From: Verrucomicrobiota bacterium
GTDB taxonomy: Bacteria; Verrucomicrobiota; Verrucomicrobiia; Limisphaerales; UBA9464
DNA length: 52,577 bases
Assembly (NCBI GenBank): GCA_008933025.1
Contig: WBXI01000005.1
Location: 1 to 52,577, forward strand
Reading direction: 5' to 3'
A program made the position numbers and the translations under genes. Below are positions 44,118-52,250 of the stretch, in pieces. Numbering within the stretch: the first letter of the stretch is position 1; each line of letters opens with the position of its first letter. A model generated the notes under the pieces. That model saw only the letters and a list, made by a program, of their open reading frames with translations, ran no database searches and was not told where the DNA came from.

Positions 44118-44336
44118 ATGAACCAACGCCTCCAGCACAAACAGGTCGAGCAGACGGGCCAAACCCAGCAGACGGCGGGCACCCAGCGCCGCGAATTCGC
44201 CGAGGCCGAGGAGGTCATCCGCGCCGACCGCGAACAAACCCAACCCCCGGAGTCCCTGGGCGCCCGCCTGGCCCAGTCGATCGCCGGCGAACCCGCCCCG
44301 CCGTCCCGACCGTGGTGGAAACGGCTGTTCGGTTGA
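44118..44336 (+). CDS. Small hydrophilic protein encoded with the ECF sigma factor
   Basis: A 72-residue protein. The first half is Gln/Glu-rich (MNQRLQHKQVEQTGQTQQTAG), the middle has FAEAEEVIRADREQTQPPESLGARLAQSIAG, and it ends WWKRLFG. No membrane segment or zinc-binding motif is visible. It starts four bases after the sigma stop, strongly implying co-expression. Small proteins of similar layout follow sigma genes in related bacteria as far as I recall, but none has a known function that I can name. It could modulate the sigma factor. Confidence 0.7.
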   Translation: MNQRLQHKQVEQTGQTQQTAGTQRREFAEAEEVIRADREQTQPPESLGARLAQSIAGEPAPPSRPWWKRLFG

Positions 44337-44354
44337 GCGGGCCCGCCGTCCCGA

Positions 44355-45254
44355 TCAGAACTTCACCGTCTCCAGGAATGCCAGGGACCGGGGAATCTGT
44401 TCGGGCGCGGCGACGGATTCGTCCTCGATGAAGTAGTGCTTCACGCCGGACTTCCGCGCGGCCTTCAGGATCTTCGGCCAGTTCATCTGGCCGGTGCCGA
44501 GGACCACGTCGTTGTTCGGGTCGGTGCCGCCGTTGTGGAAACCGGTGGCGACGCCCGGTTTCAGGTCCTTGAGGTGGACGAGTTCCCAGCGGCCGGGGTA
44601 CTTCGCCAGCCAAGCCGCGGGATCCTGTCCCGGGAAGGTGACCCACAGGATGTCCATCTGGAAGCACACGAGGCGCGGGTCGGTCTCCCCGATCAGGACG
44701 TCCATCGCGAACCGGTCGTTGCCGGCCGCGCCGGGTTCGAATTCGAAGCCGTGGCAATGGTAGAACATGCGGATGCCTTCCTTGGAAAGGATGGCGCCGG
44801 CCCTGTTGAACATCTCGGCCGTGCGTTTGGCCTGTTCGGCGTCGAACTTGCCCTTGTGCGGGATGGAAGCGCAGCCCGAGTAACGCAGGCCGAGTGCCTT
44901 GGCCTCGCGCAGCACCTCCTCGGGTTTGTCGCGGTAGCGGTCGAATCCCGTGTGCCAGCTCACGGGGTCGAGTCCGTGCGATTTCAACAGCGCGCGGAAG
45001 CCGGACGGGGTGAAACCGTTGGGCACGCCGGCGAGTTCGACCTCCTTGATGCCGTAGGCGGCGACCTTTGCGACGGTGCCGGGCACGTCCTTGAGGAATT
45101 GGGCGCGAAGGCTGTAGAGCTGCAGGCCGACCGGTCCGCGGAAGGATTTGCCGGTTCCGGTGGCGGCGGCGGCGGCGCTGCCGGCGGCCCAAGCGGCACC
45201 GGCGAGAGCACTGCCGACGACGAAGCGGCGGCGCGAGAGCAGCGAGGAATTCAT
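44355..45254 (-). CDS. Tat-exported sugar phosphate isomerase/epimerase-like TIM-barrel protein
   Basis: A 299-residue protein of the xylose isomerase-like (AP endonuclease 2) superfamily. It has a twin-arginine signal (SRRRFVVGSALAGAAWAAGSAAAA), so it is exported folded. The barrel has GLQLYSLRAQFLKDVPGTVAKVAAYGIKEVELAG, MFYHCHGFEFEP and VHLKDLKPG, with acidic and histidine residues placed as the metal ligands of the family. Relatives act on sugars or cyclitols; the substrate is unknown. It ends 19 bases from the convergent small sigma partner. Confidence 0.88.
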   Translation of the reverse strand: MNSSLLSRRRFVVGSALAGAAWAAGSAAAAATGTGKSFRGPVGLQLYSLRAQFLKDVPGTVAKVAAYGIKEVELAGVPNGFTPSGFRALLKSHGLDPVSWHTGFDRYRDKPEEVLREAKALGLRYSGCASIPHKGKFDAEQAKRTAEMFNRAGAILSKEGIRMFYHCHGFEFEPGAAGNDRFAMDVLIGETDPRLVCFQMDILWVTFPGQDPAAWLAKYPGRWELVHLKDLKPGVATGFHNGGTDPNNDVVLGTGQMNWPKILKAARKSGVKHYFIEDESVAAPEQIPRSLAFLETVKF

Positions 45255-45310
45255 AGGATTGGGCCAATTCGGGGCCGGGACCCCGCGTCGGGCAATCCAA
45301 AACTTCCGGG

Positions 45311-45778
45311 CTACTCGCCGTCCGATTCCGATTCGCCGTCCTTGGGTTCCCCGGACTCGACCCAGCGGATGGTTTTGTAGATCAGGACGCCGAAGGCACT
45401 CAGGACCACGATGGCCAAGCCGAGCCCGAAGAACACGTCGTGCCGCCGTTCGGCCTGGAGAAAACGCAGCGGATAGGCGAACGAACCCATGGCCATCAGC
45501 CCGAGGAAACCGGCGAACGCCTGCAGTTGCCGTCGGCTCGCGAGGGTCTTATCCGACTGCGCGCGCCAGATGAGTTTCCAGAAGATCCAACCCAGGACCG
45601 AACCCGCGGCGAACAGTACCGGCACCCAACCATTCCAGGCGAACACCAGTTTGCCGGCCGGCCCGCGGCCCACCGCGGCCAGGGAGGCCAGCATGCCCCC
45701 GATCGCCGCGCTCGATCCGGCGCTCACCAGCCACCGGAACAGGGGTTCGGCGGCGAATTCGGTCGGTTGGACCCTCAT
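45311..45778 (-). CDS. Conserved-looking membrane protein, function unknown
   Basis: A 155-residue protein with about four hydrophobic segments (WLVSAGSSAAIGGMLASLAAV; GWVPVLFAAGSVLGWIFWKLIW; LQAFAGFLGLMAMGSFAYPL; VFFGLGLAIVVLSAFGVLIYK) and an acidic C-terminal tail (ESGEPKDGESESDGE). I do not recognise a family. It lies between purM and the TIM-barrel gene on the same strand, with gaps of 24 and 56 bases. Confidence 0.7.
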   Translation of the reverse strand: MRVQPTEFAAEPLFRWLVSAGSSAAIGGMLASLAAVGRGPAGKLVFAWNGWVPVLFAAGSVLGWIFWKLIWRAQSDKTLASRRQLQAFAGFLGLMAMGSFAYPLRFLQAERRHDVFFGLGLAIVVLSAFGVLIYKTIRWVESGEPKDGESESDGE

Positions 45779-45802
45779 GGATTGGTTCGGATCGGACCCG
45801 GC

Positions 45803-46861
45803 TCAAAGGACCTGCGCGACGCCGTTGCCGGCGACGATGTCGCCGATGATCCAGGCGCCGTGGCCGGCCTTGCGGATGGCTTTCAACACCGCGTCCGCCT
45901 TCTCGCCGTCGACCACCACCGTCATGCCGATCCCCATGTTGAACACCTGGTACAGTTCGGCCTCGTCCACCCCGCCGCGTTGGCGGATGAGTTCGAAGAT
46001 CGGCAGCGGATCCCACGTGCCCTTGCGGATCACCGCGTCGGCCTTCTTGGGCAACACGCGGGGAAGATTGTCGACGAACCCGCCGCCGGTGATGTGGGCG
46101 AGGGCGTGGATCGCGCCGGGCGTTCCCGGCCGGTTGAATTTGGCGATCAGCGACTGGACCAACGGGCCGTAGCTGACGTGCACCTTCAACAGTTCGTCGC
46201 CCACGGTGCCGTCGAGTCCCGCGACCTTGGTCTTCGGCTTGTAGCCGAGTTGGTCGAACAGGATCCGGCGGGCGAGCGAATAGCCGTTGGTGTGCAGGCC
46301 GCTCGACGCGATGCCGAGGATGGCGTCGCCGCGCCGGACGTTCTTCTGGCCGTCGAGCATGCGCGAGCGTTCGACCACGCCGACGATGGTGCCGGAGACG
46401 TCGTACTCGCCGGGTTGGTAGAACCCCGGCATCTGGGCGGTCTCGCCGCCGACCAAGGCGCAGCGGTTGGCCGCGCAACCGCGGGCGAAACCCGCGATGA
46501 TGTCCGTGAACACGTGGGGCTGGAGTTTCCCCGTGCCCAGATAGTCGAGGAAGAACAAGGGCTCCGCGCCCAGCACCGCGATGTCGTTCACGCAGTGGTT
46601 CACGAGGTCCTCGCCGATCGTGTCGTGGCGGTCCATCGCGAAGGCGATCTTCAGTTTCGTGCCCACGCCGTCGACCGAACTGACGAGGATGGGCTCGCGG
46701 TATTTCCGGGTGTCGAGGGCGAAGAGGCCGCCGAAACCACCGACTTTCCCGAGCACGCCGGGACGCCGGGTCGAGGCCAGCAACGCGGGCAGGGTGGATT
46801 TCACCCGGTTCCCGAGGTCGATGTCCACGCCGGCCGCCGCGTAGGCTTTCTGCTTGCTCAT
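45803..46861 (-). CDS. purM: Phosphoribosylformylglycinamidine cyclo-ligase
   Basis: Makes aminoimidazole ribotide in purine synthesis, using ATP; cytoplasmic. 352 residues. Diagnostic stretches are YAAAGVDIDLGNRV, ILVSSVDGVGTKLKIAF, HDTIGEDLVNHCVNDIAVLGAEPLFFLDYLGTG, ALVGGETAQMPGFYQPGEYDVSGT, GIASSGLHTNGYSLAR and AHITGGGFVDNLPRVLP. Length and order match the AIRS/PurM family. The start ATG at 46861 gives the usual MSKQKAYAAAG beginning. No other purine genes are in the window. Confidence 0.96.
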   Translation of the reverse strand: MSKQKAYAAAGVDIDLGNRVKSTLPALLASTRRPGVLGKVGGFGGLFALDTRKYREPILVSSVDGVGTKLKIAFAMDRHDTIGEDLVNHCVNDIAVLGAEPLFFLDYLGTGKLQPHVFTDIIAGFARGCAANRCALVGGETAQMPGFYQPGEYDVSGTIVGVVERSRMLDGQKNVRRGDAILGIASSGLHTNGYSLARRILFDQLGYKPKTKVAGLDGTVGDELLKVHVSYGPLVQSLIAKFNRPGTPGAIHALAHITGGGFVDNLPRVLPKKADAVIRKGTWDPLPIFELIRQRGGVDEAELYQVFNMGIGMTVVVDGEKADAVLKAIRKAGHGAWIIGDIVAGNGVAQVL

Positions 46862-47155
46862 GCGGCGGCGAGAGTTGGGGAACCGGCCCGCGGTGTCGAG
46901 TCGTGACACGATGCCGCCGATCCGGTCCCGCGGGAGGGATTGGACGGGACGAAAACGGGATGGGGCGGCCGGGGGGCGCCGGATCGTGGGGTTCGCGGGG
47001 ACATCGTCCCGTTCCCCATCCCGTCGGGAATCCCCGGCCGGGCCCGGGGTCATGCCGACGCGGTGGCCGCCGGACCGGAATCCGGTTGGCTTGTCGCCCC
47101 GGGCCGGGTACCAATCCGACCAAACCGGCGGTGGATGCCGGCACCCAACGATCCC
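46862..47155. other. Divergent intergenic region between purM and the SPFH pair
   Basis: 294 bases with no gene supported. It holds a perfect 11-bp inverted repeat, ACGGGATGGGG at 46955-46965 and CCCCATCCCGT at 47014-47024, with a smaller hairpin GGGACATCGTCCC inside the spacer, and GGCCGGGG/CCCCGGCC copies flanking in the same order. It could be a regulatory stem for one of the two divergent transcripts. Confidence 0.5.
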
Positions 47156-48154
47156 ATGTCTTTCGCTTTCGGATTCCTCCTCGGAGCCCTCGCTTGGTTC
47201 GTCATCCGCTGCGTTCTCGGCGGGTTCTACACCGTCAACCAGAACGAGCGCGCCGTGAAAACCAGCTTCGGCCGGGCCGACCGCATCGAGGGACAGACCA
47301 CCCTCGACGATCCCGTGTCGGCCTCGCTGCAGCCCGAGGAGCGCGAGCGGTACGAGTTCCCGCAGGTCCGCGTGATCCAACCCGGCGGTCCGTACTTCAA
47401 GTGGCCGTGGGAGAAGATCCACAAGGTGGTGGTTTCCACCGAGACCGTCAGCATGGCTTTCGATCCCGAGTCGCCGCGCGCGAACCGCGGCGGGGAGTTC
47501 CTCGAGGCGGTGACCAAGGACCAACTCAACACCGGGCTCACCGGGCAGATCCGGTTCCGCGCTTCCGAAAGGAACCTTTACGCCTACTTGTTCGGCGTGA
47601 AGAACCCGCTCACCCACGTGATGGGCTATTTCATCTCCATCCTCCGCGAGCGCATCGCCAATTTCTCCGCGCCGCCCAAGGCGCCCGTCGCCGGGCACCC
47701 GAACGATCTCTCCTCGGGCTCGGCGATCGGGGTATCGATCAACGATCTCCGGAAAAACCTCCGGGACCTCAACGAGCACATGGACCGCGAATGCGAGTCG
47801 AGTGCCGCCCGCTACGGGATGACCCTCGAGGCCTCGCTGATCACCGGGATCGATCCGCCGCCCGAGGTCGAGTCCGCCCTCGCCGCCATCAACACGGCGT
47901 ACAACCAGGTGTCGTCCGACATCTCCCTGGCGCAGGCCGGTGCCGACCAGAAGATCGTGCAGTCGCGCACGGCCGTGGAGATCGAGACCCTGAAGGCGCA
48001 TGCCGAGGTGGAACCGCTCCGCGCGCTGGCGGCGCAGTTGTCCGACCTCAAGCAGCGCGGGGGTGCCGAGGCGCTGCGCTCGTACCTGAGATCCGTGCGC
48101 CTGAAACTCTTCAAACAGGCGCGCCGCGCCATCGTGGAGGTGTCCCATGTCTGA
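47156..48154 (+). CDS. SPFH-domain membrane protein, first of a pair
   Basis: A 332-residue stomatin/HflK-like protein. One N-terminal membrane segment (FGFLLGALAWFVIRCVLGGFY) leads into the SPFH domain, which starts TVNQNERAVKTSFGRADRIEG. An insertion of about 30 residues follows before GGPYFKWPWEKIHKVVVSTETV. The C-terminal part is helical (LAQAGADQKIVQSRTAVEIETLKAHAEVEPLRAL) as in SPFH oligomerisation regions. The ATG at 47156 is chosen; another at 47135 is in frame. It overlaps the next gene by eight bases, so both are co-translated. No NfeD, FtsH or HflX gene is adjacent. Confidence 0.88.
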   Translation: MSFAFGFLLGALAWFVIRCVLGGFYTVNQNERAVKTSFGRADRIEGQTTLDDPVSASLQPEERERYEFPQVRVIQPGGPYFKWPWEKIHKVVVSTETVSMAFDPESPRANRGGEFLEAVTKDQLNTGLTGQIRFRASERNLYAYLFGVKNPLTHVMGYFISILRERIANFSAPPKAPVAGHPNDLSSGSAIGVSINDLRKNLRDLNEHMDRECESSAARYGMTLEASLITGIDPPPEVESALAAINTAYNQVSSDISLAQAGADQKIVQSRTAVEIETLKAHAEVEPLRALAAQLSDLKQRGGAEALRSYLRSVRLKLFKQARRAIVEVSHV

Positions 48155-49082
48155 TTTCGTCCAGTTCGGGATCGGTTTCTTCGCCGGTCTCTTCGGCCTC
48201 ACCGCCGGCATCCCGATCGTGCTCGGTTTCGGACAATTGTTCGGGATCTACACCATCGTGCGCGAACGCCAGTGCAAGGTGTTCGTCCTCTTCGGCAAGG
48301 TGATCGGCTCCATCGACGAGCCGGGATTCCACCTGTTGCCGGCCACGCTCGGCATGCGCGCGTTCATCGTGCACTTTTTCGGCAGCGTCAAATCGGTGGA
48401 CCTCCGTCTCGACCAGGAATACGTGCGGAGCCAGGCGGTGAATTCCGAGGAGGGCGCCCCGATGGGCATCGGCATCTGGTACGAAATGTTCGTCAGCGAT
48501 CCCGTCGCCTATCTCTTCCGCAACACCGATCCGCGCGGGTCCCTGTCCGCCAACGTCAGCAACGCCACCGTCCGCAGTCTCAGCAATCTGCCGCTGGAGC
48601 GGATGATGACCGATCGCCACGCCATGAGCCTGACCGTGCGCAACGACGTGTCGCCGAAATCCCAGGAATGGGGCTACAAACTCGGCTCGATCTACGTCCG
48701 CAAGGTCCACTTCCGGGACGCCGCCATGATCAAGCAGATCGAGGAGAAGGTCGTGAACCGGTTGCGCCAGGTCACCAGTGCCATCCGGCAGGACGGCGCC
48801 AACCAGGTGAACGTCATCACCAGCACCGCCGAGCGGCAGGCCGCCGTCGAGTTCGCCAAGGCCCGCGCCATGCGGCCCGAAATCGTCGGCTTGGCCCTCC
48901 GGGACATCTCGGCCGATCCCGAGGTATGTTCGGCAATGTTCGACCTGCTCGAGTTGCAGAACCTTTCGGAAAGCAACGCCGACATCGTCCTGACTCCGGC
49001 GGGCGGCGGGCTCCGGTCCGACCTGCTGGCCGTCGCCGGCGTCCCCTCCCATCCGACGCCGCCGCCGGTGGCGCATGCCTGA
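48147..49082 (+). CDS. SPFH-domain membrane protein, second of a pair
   Basis: A 311-residue protein with an N-terminal membrane stretch (FGIGFFAGLFGLTAGIPIVLGFGQLFGIY), then VRERQCKVFVLFGKVIGSIDEPGFHLLPA, typical of the SPFH family, and a helical region (EEKVVNRLRQVTSAIRQDGANQVNVITSTAERQAAVEFAKARA). The C-terminus is short and Pro/Ala-rich. Its start lies inside the end of the preceding SPFH gene (overlap 48147-48154). The pair presumably forms a hetero-oligomeric membrane scaffold; its client is unknown. Repeat copy B begins at the base after its stop codon. Confidence 0.87.
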   Translation: MSDFVQFGIGFFAGLFGLTAGIPIVLGFGQLFGIYTIVRERQCKVFVLFGKVIGSIDEPGFHLLPATLGMRAFIVHFFGSVKSVDLRLDQEYVRSQAVNSEEGAPMGIGIWYEMFVSDPVAYLFRNTDPRGSLSANVSNATVRSLSNLPLERMMTDRHAMSLTVRNDVSPKSQEWGYKLGSIYVRKVHFRDAAMIKQIEEKVVNRLRQVTSAIRQDGANQVNVITSTAERQAAVEFAKARAMRPEIVGLALRDISADPEVCSAMFDLLELQNLSESNADIVLTPAGGGLRSDLLAVAGVPSHPTPPPVAHA

Positions 49083-49242
49083 GAGCCTTTCTGGAAACAA
49101 GAAGGGGTCCTGCGGCGGGGGATTGTTCGCGGAGGCTTCGTTGCCCGTCGGTCGCGGACCGCTGCGGGTCTGCTCCCGCCTCGCGCCTCGCCATCGGGCC
49201 CTTTCCCCAAAAACAGGACCCCTCCCTATTTCCGACAGGCTC
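49083..49242 (+). repeat. Inverted-repeat-bounded dispersed element, copy B (160 bp)
   Basis: Starts GAGCCTTTCTGGAAA and ends TTTCCGACAGGCTC, with a perfect inner inverted pair AGGGGTCCTG (49103-49112) and CAGGACCCCT (about 49214-49223). It shares a 23-base block (49099-49121) and GCGCCTCGCCA (49183-49193) with copy A, in the same order and orientation. It spans nearly the whole gap between the convergent SPFH and M28 genes, and no coding function is apparent. Confidence 0.82.
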
Positions 49243-49248
49243 CGGGGA

Positions 49249-50904
49249 TCAAGGCCGTTCCCGGTGAAACTCGCTGCCTGGCTTCCATGCCGGCATGCGA
49301 TGGGCGTCGGCCACGCGCCAGCCCGTTTCCATCAACACCTGGAGGTCCTCCACCGCTCCCGAGAGGTCCCAGTCCGGTTTCACTTCGTCGCTCGGCTTGT
49401 GGTAGTCGCGGTCGATGTACTCGGCGAGCTTCGATTCCCCGTACCCCGCGGGTTTGCCGAGGAAGTGGCCGCCGGGGTTGATATAGATGGCCGGGACGCC
49501 CTGCTTCATGAACTCGAAGTGGTCGCTGCGATAGAATGTCCCGCGTTCGGGATGGGCGTCGGGCAGGACGGTGCGTCCCCGCGCCTTCGCGGTCGCGAGC
49601 AACACTTCGTCGAGCGTCGAGCTGCCCTGGCCGATCTGGCGCAGGTCGCTGGTCCGGCCCCATGGGTTGAGTCCGTCGATGTTGATGTTGGCGACGGTGC
49701 GGGCCAGGGGATGGACGGGCCGGGAGGCATAATACCGGGCGCCCAGCAGGCCCTGCTCCTCGGCGGTCACCGACAGGAACAGCACCGAACGCTTCGGCCG
49801 CACCGGTGCCGTCGCGAAGGCCCGGGCGATTTCCAGCAACCCCGCGGCGCCGATGGCGTTGTCGGCCGCGCCGTTGAAAATCCCGTCGCCGTCCAGTTTG
49901 GGGTTCCGGCCGAGATGATCCCAGTGCGCGGTGTAGATCAGCCAGTCGTCGCGCAGCCGGCGGTCCGAACCCGGCAATGCAGCGAACACGTTCCGGGATC
50001 GGACCGGACGGACCGTCTGCCGGCTTGAGAACGCGACCCTTTGTTTGAGGGGAATGGGGCGGAAATCGCGACGACTGGCGGCCGCGACCGCCTTTTCGTA
50101 GGTGGATCCGTTGGCCGCCAGCACCCGTCGGGCCTGGTCGAGGTGCATCCAGCCGGCCAATGGCACGGTGGGTTCGGTGCTTCCCTGCAGGCCGAACCGT
50201 TCGCGGCTCCAGGAGTTGACCACGACGAACCACGGATACGCCGCCGCCTTGGTTTCGTGGATGATGATCGCTGCCGCCGCGCCCCGCCGGGCCGCCTCCT
50301 CGAACTTGTAGGACCAGCGCCCGTAGTAGGTCATCGCGTTGCCCTTGAACACGCGCGGGTCCAGTTTCCCGGGATCGCGGGGGTCCGGCACCTGCGGATC
50401 GTTCACGAGGATCAGCAGCGTCTTGCCGCGGACGTCCGTGCCCTTGAAGTCATCCCACTGGAATTCCGGCGCGGTCACGCCGTGACCGACGAACACCAAT
50501 TCCGAATCGGCGGCGGCGACCGAGGGTTCGAGCCGTGGCGACCAGGCCACGAAGTCGGCGGGGAACGCGAGCGGCCGGAACCCGCCGCCGGGAGAGTCGG
50601 CGAGGCTCAGCGCGACGTCGGAGGTGACGCCGACGATGGGCACGTCCTGGGTCCAGGATCCACCGCTGCCCCCGGGCTGCAGGCCCATCGAGCGGAATTG
50701 TTCGGCAAGGTAGGCGACCGACTTCTCCTCGCCGGGGGAACCGGGGGCGCGTCCCTCGAACTCGTCGGAGGCAAGCACCCGGGTGTGGGCGAGGATGCGC
50801 TCGGCGGCGATCGAACGGGCCGGCGTTTCCCAGGGTGCTTGGCCGCCGAGGAGCGGCAGGAACGCGCAGAGCAACGCCGGTGGCAGCAACACGGAACGCT
50901 TCAT
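49249..50904 (-). CDS. M28-family metallopeptidase with PA domain, secreted
   Basis: A 551-residue exported aminopeptidase-type enzyme. The N-terminus MKRSVLLPPALLCAFLPLLGG is a signal peptide. Residues about 130-270 form the PA insert (VFVGHGVTAPEFQWDDFKGTDVRGKTLLILVND). The two-zinc site is His327 (TAHWDHLG), Asp348 (NGAADNAIG), Glu382/Glu383 (TAEEQGLLG), Asp410 (NINIDGLNP) and His502 (YHKPSDE); all are present. Likely degrades peptides outside the cytoplasm. It ends six bases past the right edge of repeat copy B and starts 28 bases after the stop of the propeller gene on the same strand. Confidence 0.94.
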   Translation of the reverse strand: MKRSVLLPPALLCAFLPLLGGQAPWETPARSIAAERILAHTRVLASDEFEGRAPGSPGEEKSVAYLAEQFRSMGLQPGGSGGSWTQDVPIVGVTSDVALSLADSPGGGFRPLAFPADFVAWSPRLEPSVAAADSELVFVGHGVTAPEFQWDDFKGTDVRGKTLLILVNDPQVPDPRDPGKLDPRVFKGNAMTYYGRWSYKFEEAARRGAAAAIIIHETKAAAYPWFVVVNSWSRERFGLQGSTEPTVPLAGWMHLDQARRVLAANGSTYEKAVAAASRRDFRPIPLKQRVAFSSRQTVRPVRSRNVFAALPGSDRRLRDDWLIYTAHWDHLGRNPKLDGDGIFNGAADNAIGAAGLLEIARAFATAPVRPKRSVLFLSVTAEEQGLLGARYYASRPVHPLARTVANINIDGLNPWGRTSDLRQIGQGSSTLDEVLLATAKARGRTVLPDAHPERGTFYRSDHFEFMKQGVPAIYINPGGHFLGKPAGYGESKLAEYIDRDYHKPSDEVKPDWDLSGAVEDLQVLMETGWRVADAHRMPAWKPGSEFHRERP

Positions 50905-50931
50905 CGGCCGGAGTGGTATCGGATCGCGGCC

Positions 50932-52191
50932 CTACTGGGAACCCCCGGACCACCGGAAGGCCGCGAGTCCGTTCAATTCCCGGATGAAAAGTTGGTCGTC
51001 GGCGACGGCGAGATGCGCCCAGGTTTCGGCATCCGAGACCTTGGCTTGGTCGAGGATCTCGAGCCGTTTCGGGTTTGCCCGAAGCAGGTAGAGGATGCCG
51101 CGCTGGTCGAGTGCCAGGATGCGGTCGCCCTGGACCACGAGGCTCCAGTATTTTCCGAACGATTGTTCGCTGGTCCAGAGTTCGTGGCCGGAGTCGAGCT
51201 CGACCGCCATGACGCGCTGGCTCCGGAGATGTTCGTAGGCCACGCCCCCGACGACGACCGGCGTGCTCATGTAGCCCTGGGATTTGTTCCTCCAGGCCTC
51301 GGTGACGGCGAACTTGCCGTCGACCCGGGCGATTTTGAACCCGATGGTTTTCCCCCCGTAACTGCTGGCGAACACGATGTCGCCATGGGCGATCGGCGTG
51401 AGGATGTTCATCCCGCGGAAGGCCTCGACGGGTTGTTGCCAGAGGACCTGTCCGTCGGCGGGGTCGAGCCCCGCCAGTTTCTCCCGGGTCTGCACCACGA
51501 GTTGCCGTTTGCCGGCGAGGTCCAGGAAGGCCGGGGAGGAAAACGCGCTGCCCATCATGCCGCCGCTTTCCTGCAGCGAGCGCCAGAGGATCCTGCCGTC
51601 GAGTTTGTCGAGCTTCGCGACCGAAGCGCCGGCCTGGACGTAGACTGCGTTGCCGTCGACGAGCGGGGAACACACGAACCCGAAATCGGGCAAGGGGGTG
51701 CCCAGATCCGCCGCGAAATCCCGGCGCCATTTCTCCGCGCCGGTCGCGGCATCGAGGCACACCAGGACGTCCCGCATGCCGGCCACGAAGAGGCGGTCGC
51801 CGTCCACGGCGGGGGTCGATCGGATCCAGTCGCCGTTCGCCTTGGCGAAAAACGGAACGGTCATGGCGCCCGGCCATTCGGCGCGCCACAGCGGTTTCCC
51901 GGTCCGTCGTTCGAAGGCGGAGACGACCTCGGTTTTCCGGTCCTTCGTCTCGGTGGTGAACACGCGGTCGCCCGCCACGACCGGGCCGGAATAACTGGGG
52001 CCCAGATCCACGCGCCAGAGCCGGCGAAGGCGGTTGGTGCCGAGGGCGTCGGGCCACGCGGGGCCGACGGACCGGCCGTCGCGGTGGGGTCCGCGCCACT
52101 GGGGCCACGCGGCGTCCGCTGCCGTCGCGGTTGCGTGCAAAAGACAGGCGGACAGGGCCAGGACGGCCGCGCGGATGGGGAACGGGGGCAT
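50932..52191 (-). CDS. PQQ-like beta-propeller protein, secreted
   Basis: A 419-residue protein. The ATG at 52191 begins a signal peptide (PPFPIRAAVLALSACLLHATATA); an upstream in-frame ATG at 52263 would run into the neighbouring gene and is not used. The mature part opens with WPQWRGPHRDGRS and carries repeats such as SAFERRTGKPLWRAEWPG, VCLDAATGAEKWRRDFA, AKLDKLDGRILWRSLQ and AGLDPADGQVLWQQPV, typical of PQQ-type quinoprotein-like propellers common in this phylum. No PQQ-binding residues can be assigned with confidence. Probably extracytoplasmic; function unknown. Confidence 0.87.
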   Translation of the reverse strand: MPPFPIRAAVLALSACLLHATATAADAAWPQWRGPHRDGRSVGPAWPDALGTNRLRRLWRVDLGPSYSGPVVAGDRVFTTETKDRKTEVVSAFERRTGKPLWRAEWPGAMTVPFFAKANGDWIRSTPAVDGDRLFVAGMRDVLVCLDAATGAEKWRRDFAADLGTPLPDFGFVCSPLVDGNAVYVQAGASVAKLDKLDGRILWRSLQESGGMMGSAFSSPAFLDLAGKRQLVVQTREKLAGLDPADGQVLWQQPVEAFRGMNILTPIAHGDIVFASSYGGKTIGFKIARVDGKFAVTEAWRNKSQGYMSTPVVVGGVAYEHLRSQRVMAVELDSGHELWTSEQSFGKYWSLVVQGDRILALDQRGILYLLRANPKRLEILDQAKVSDAETWAHLAVADDQLFIRELNGLAAFRWSGGSQ

Positions 52192-52250
52192 GGGGTGCGT
52201 CGGATCGGACCGGCCGAAGCCGGATCGACATTCCCGATCTACACCCGAAA

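Noticed and set aside
47156-49082. Naming the SPFH pair hflK and hflC
   Set aside because: No hflX, ftsH or other usual neighbours, and the first protein has an insertion not seen in HflK.
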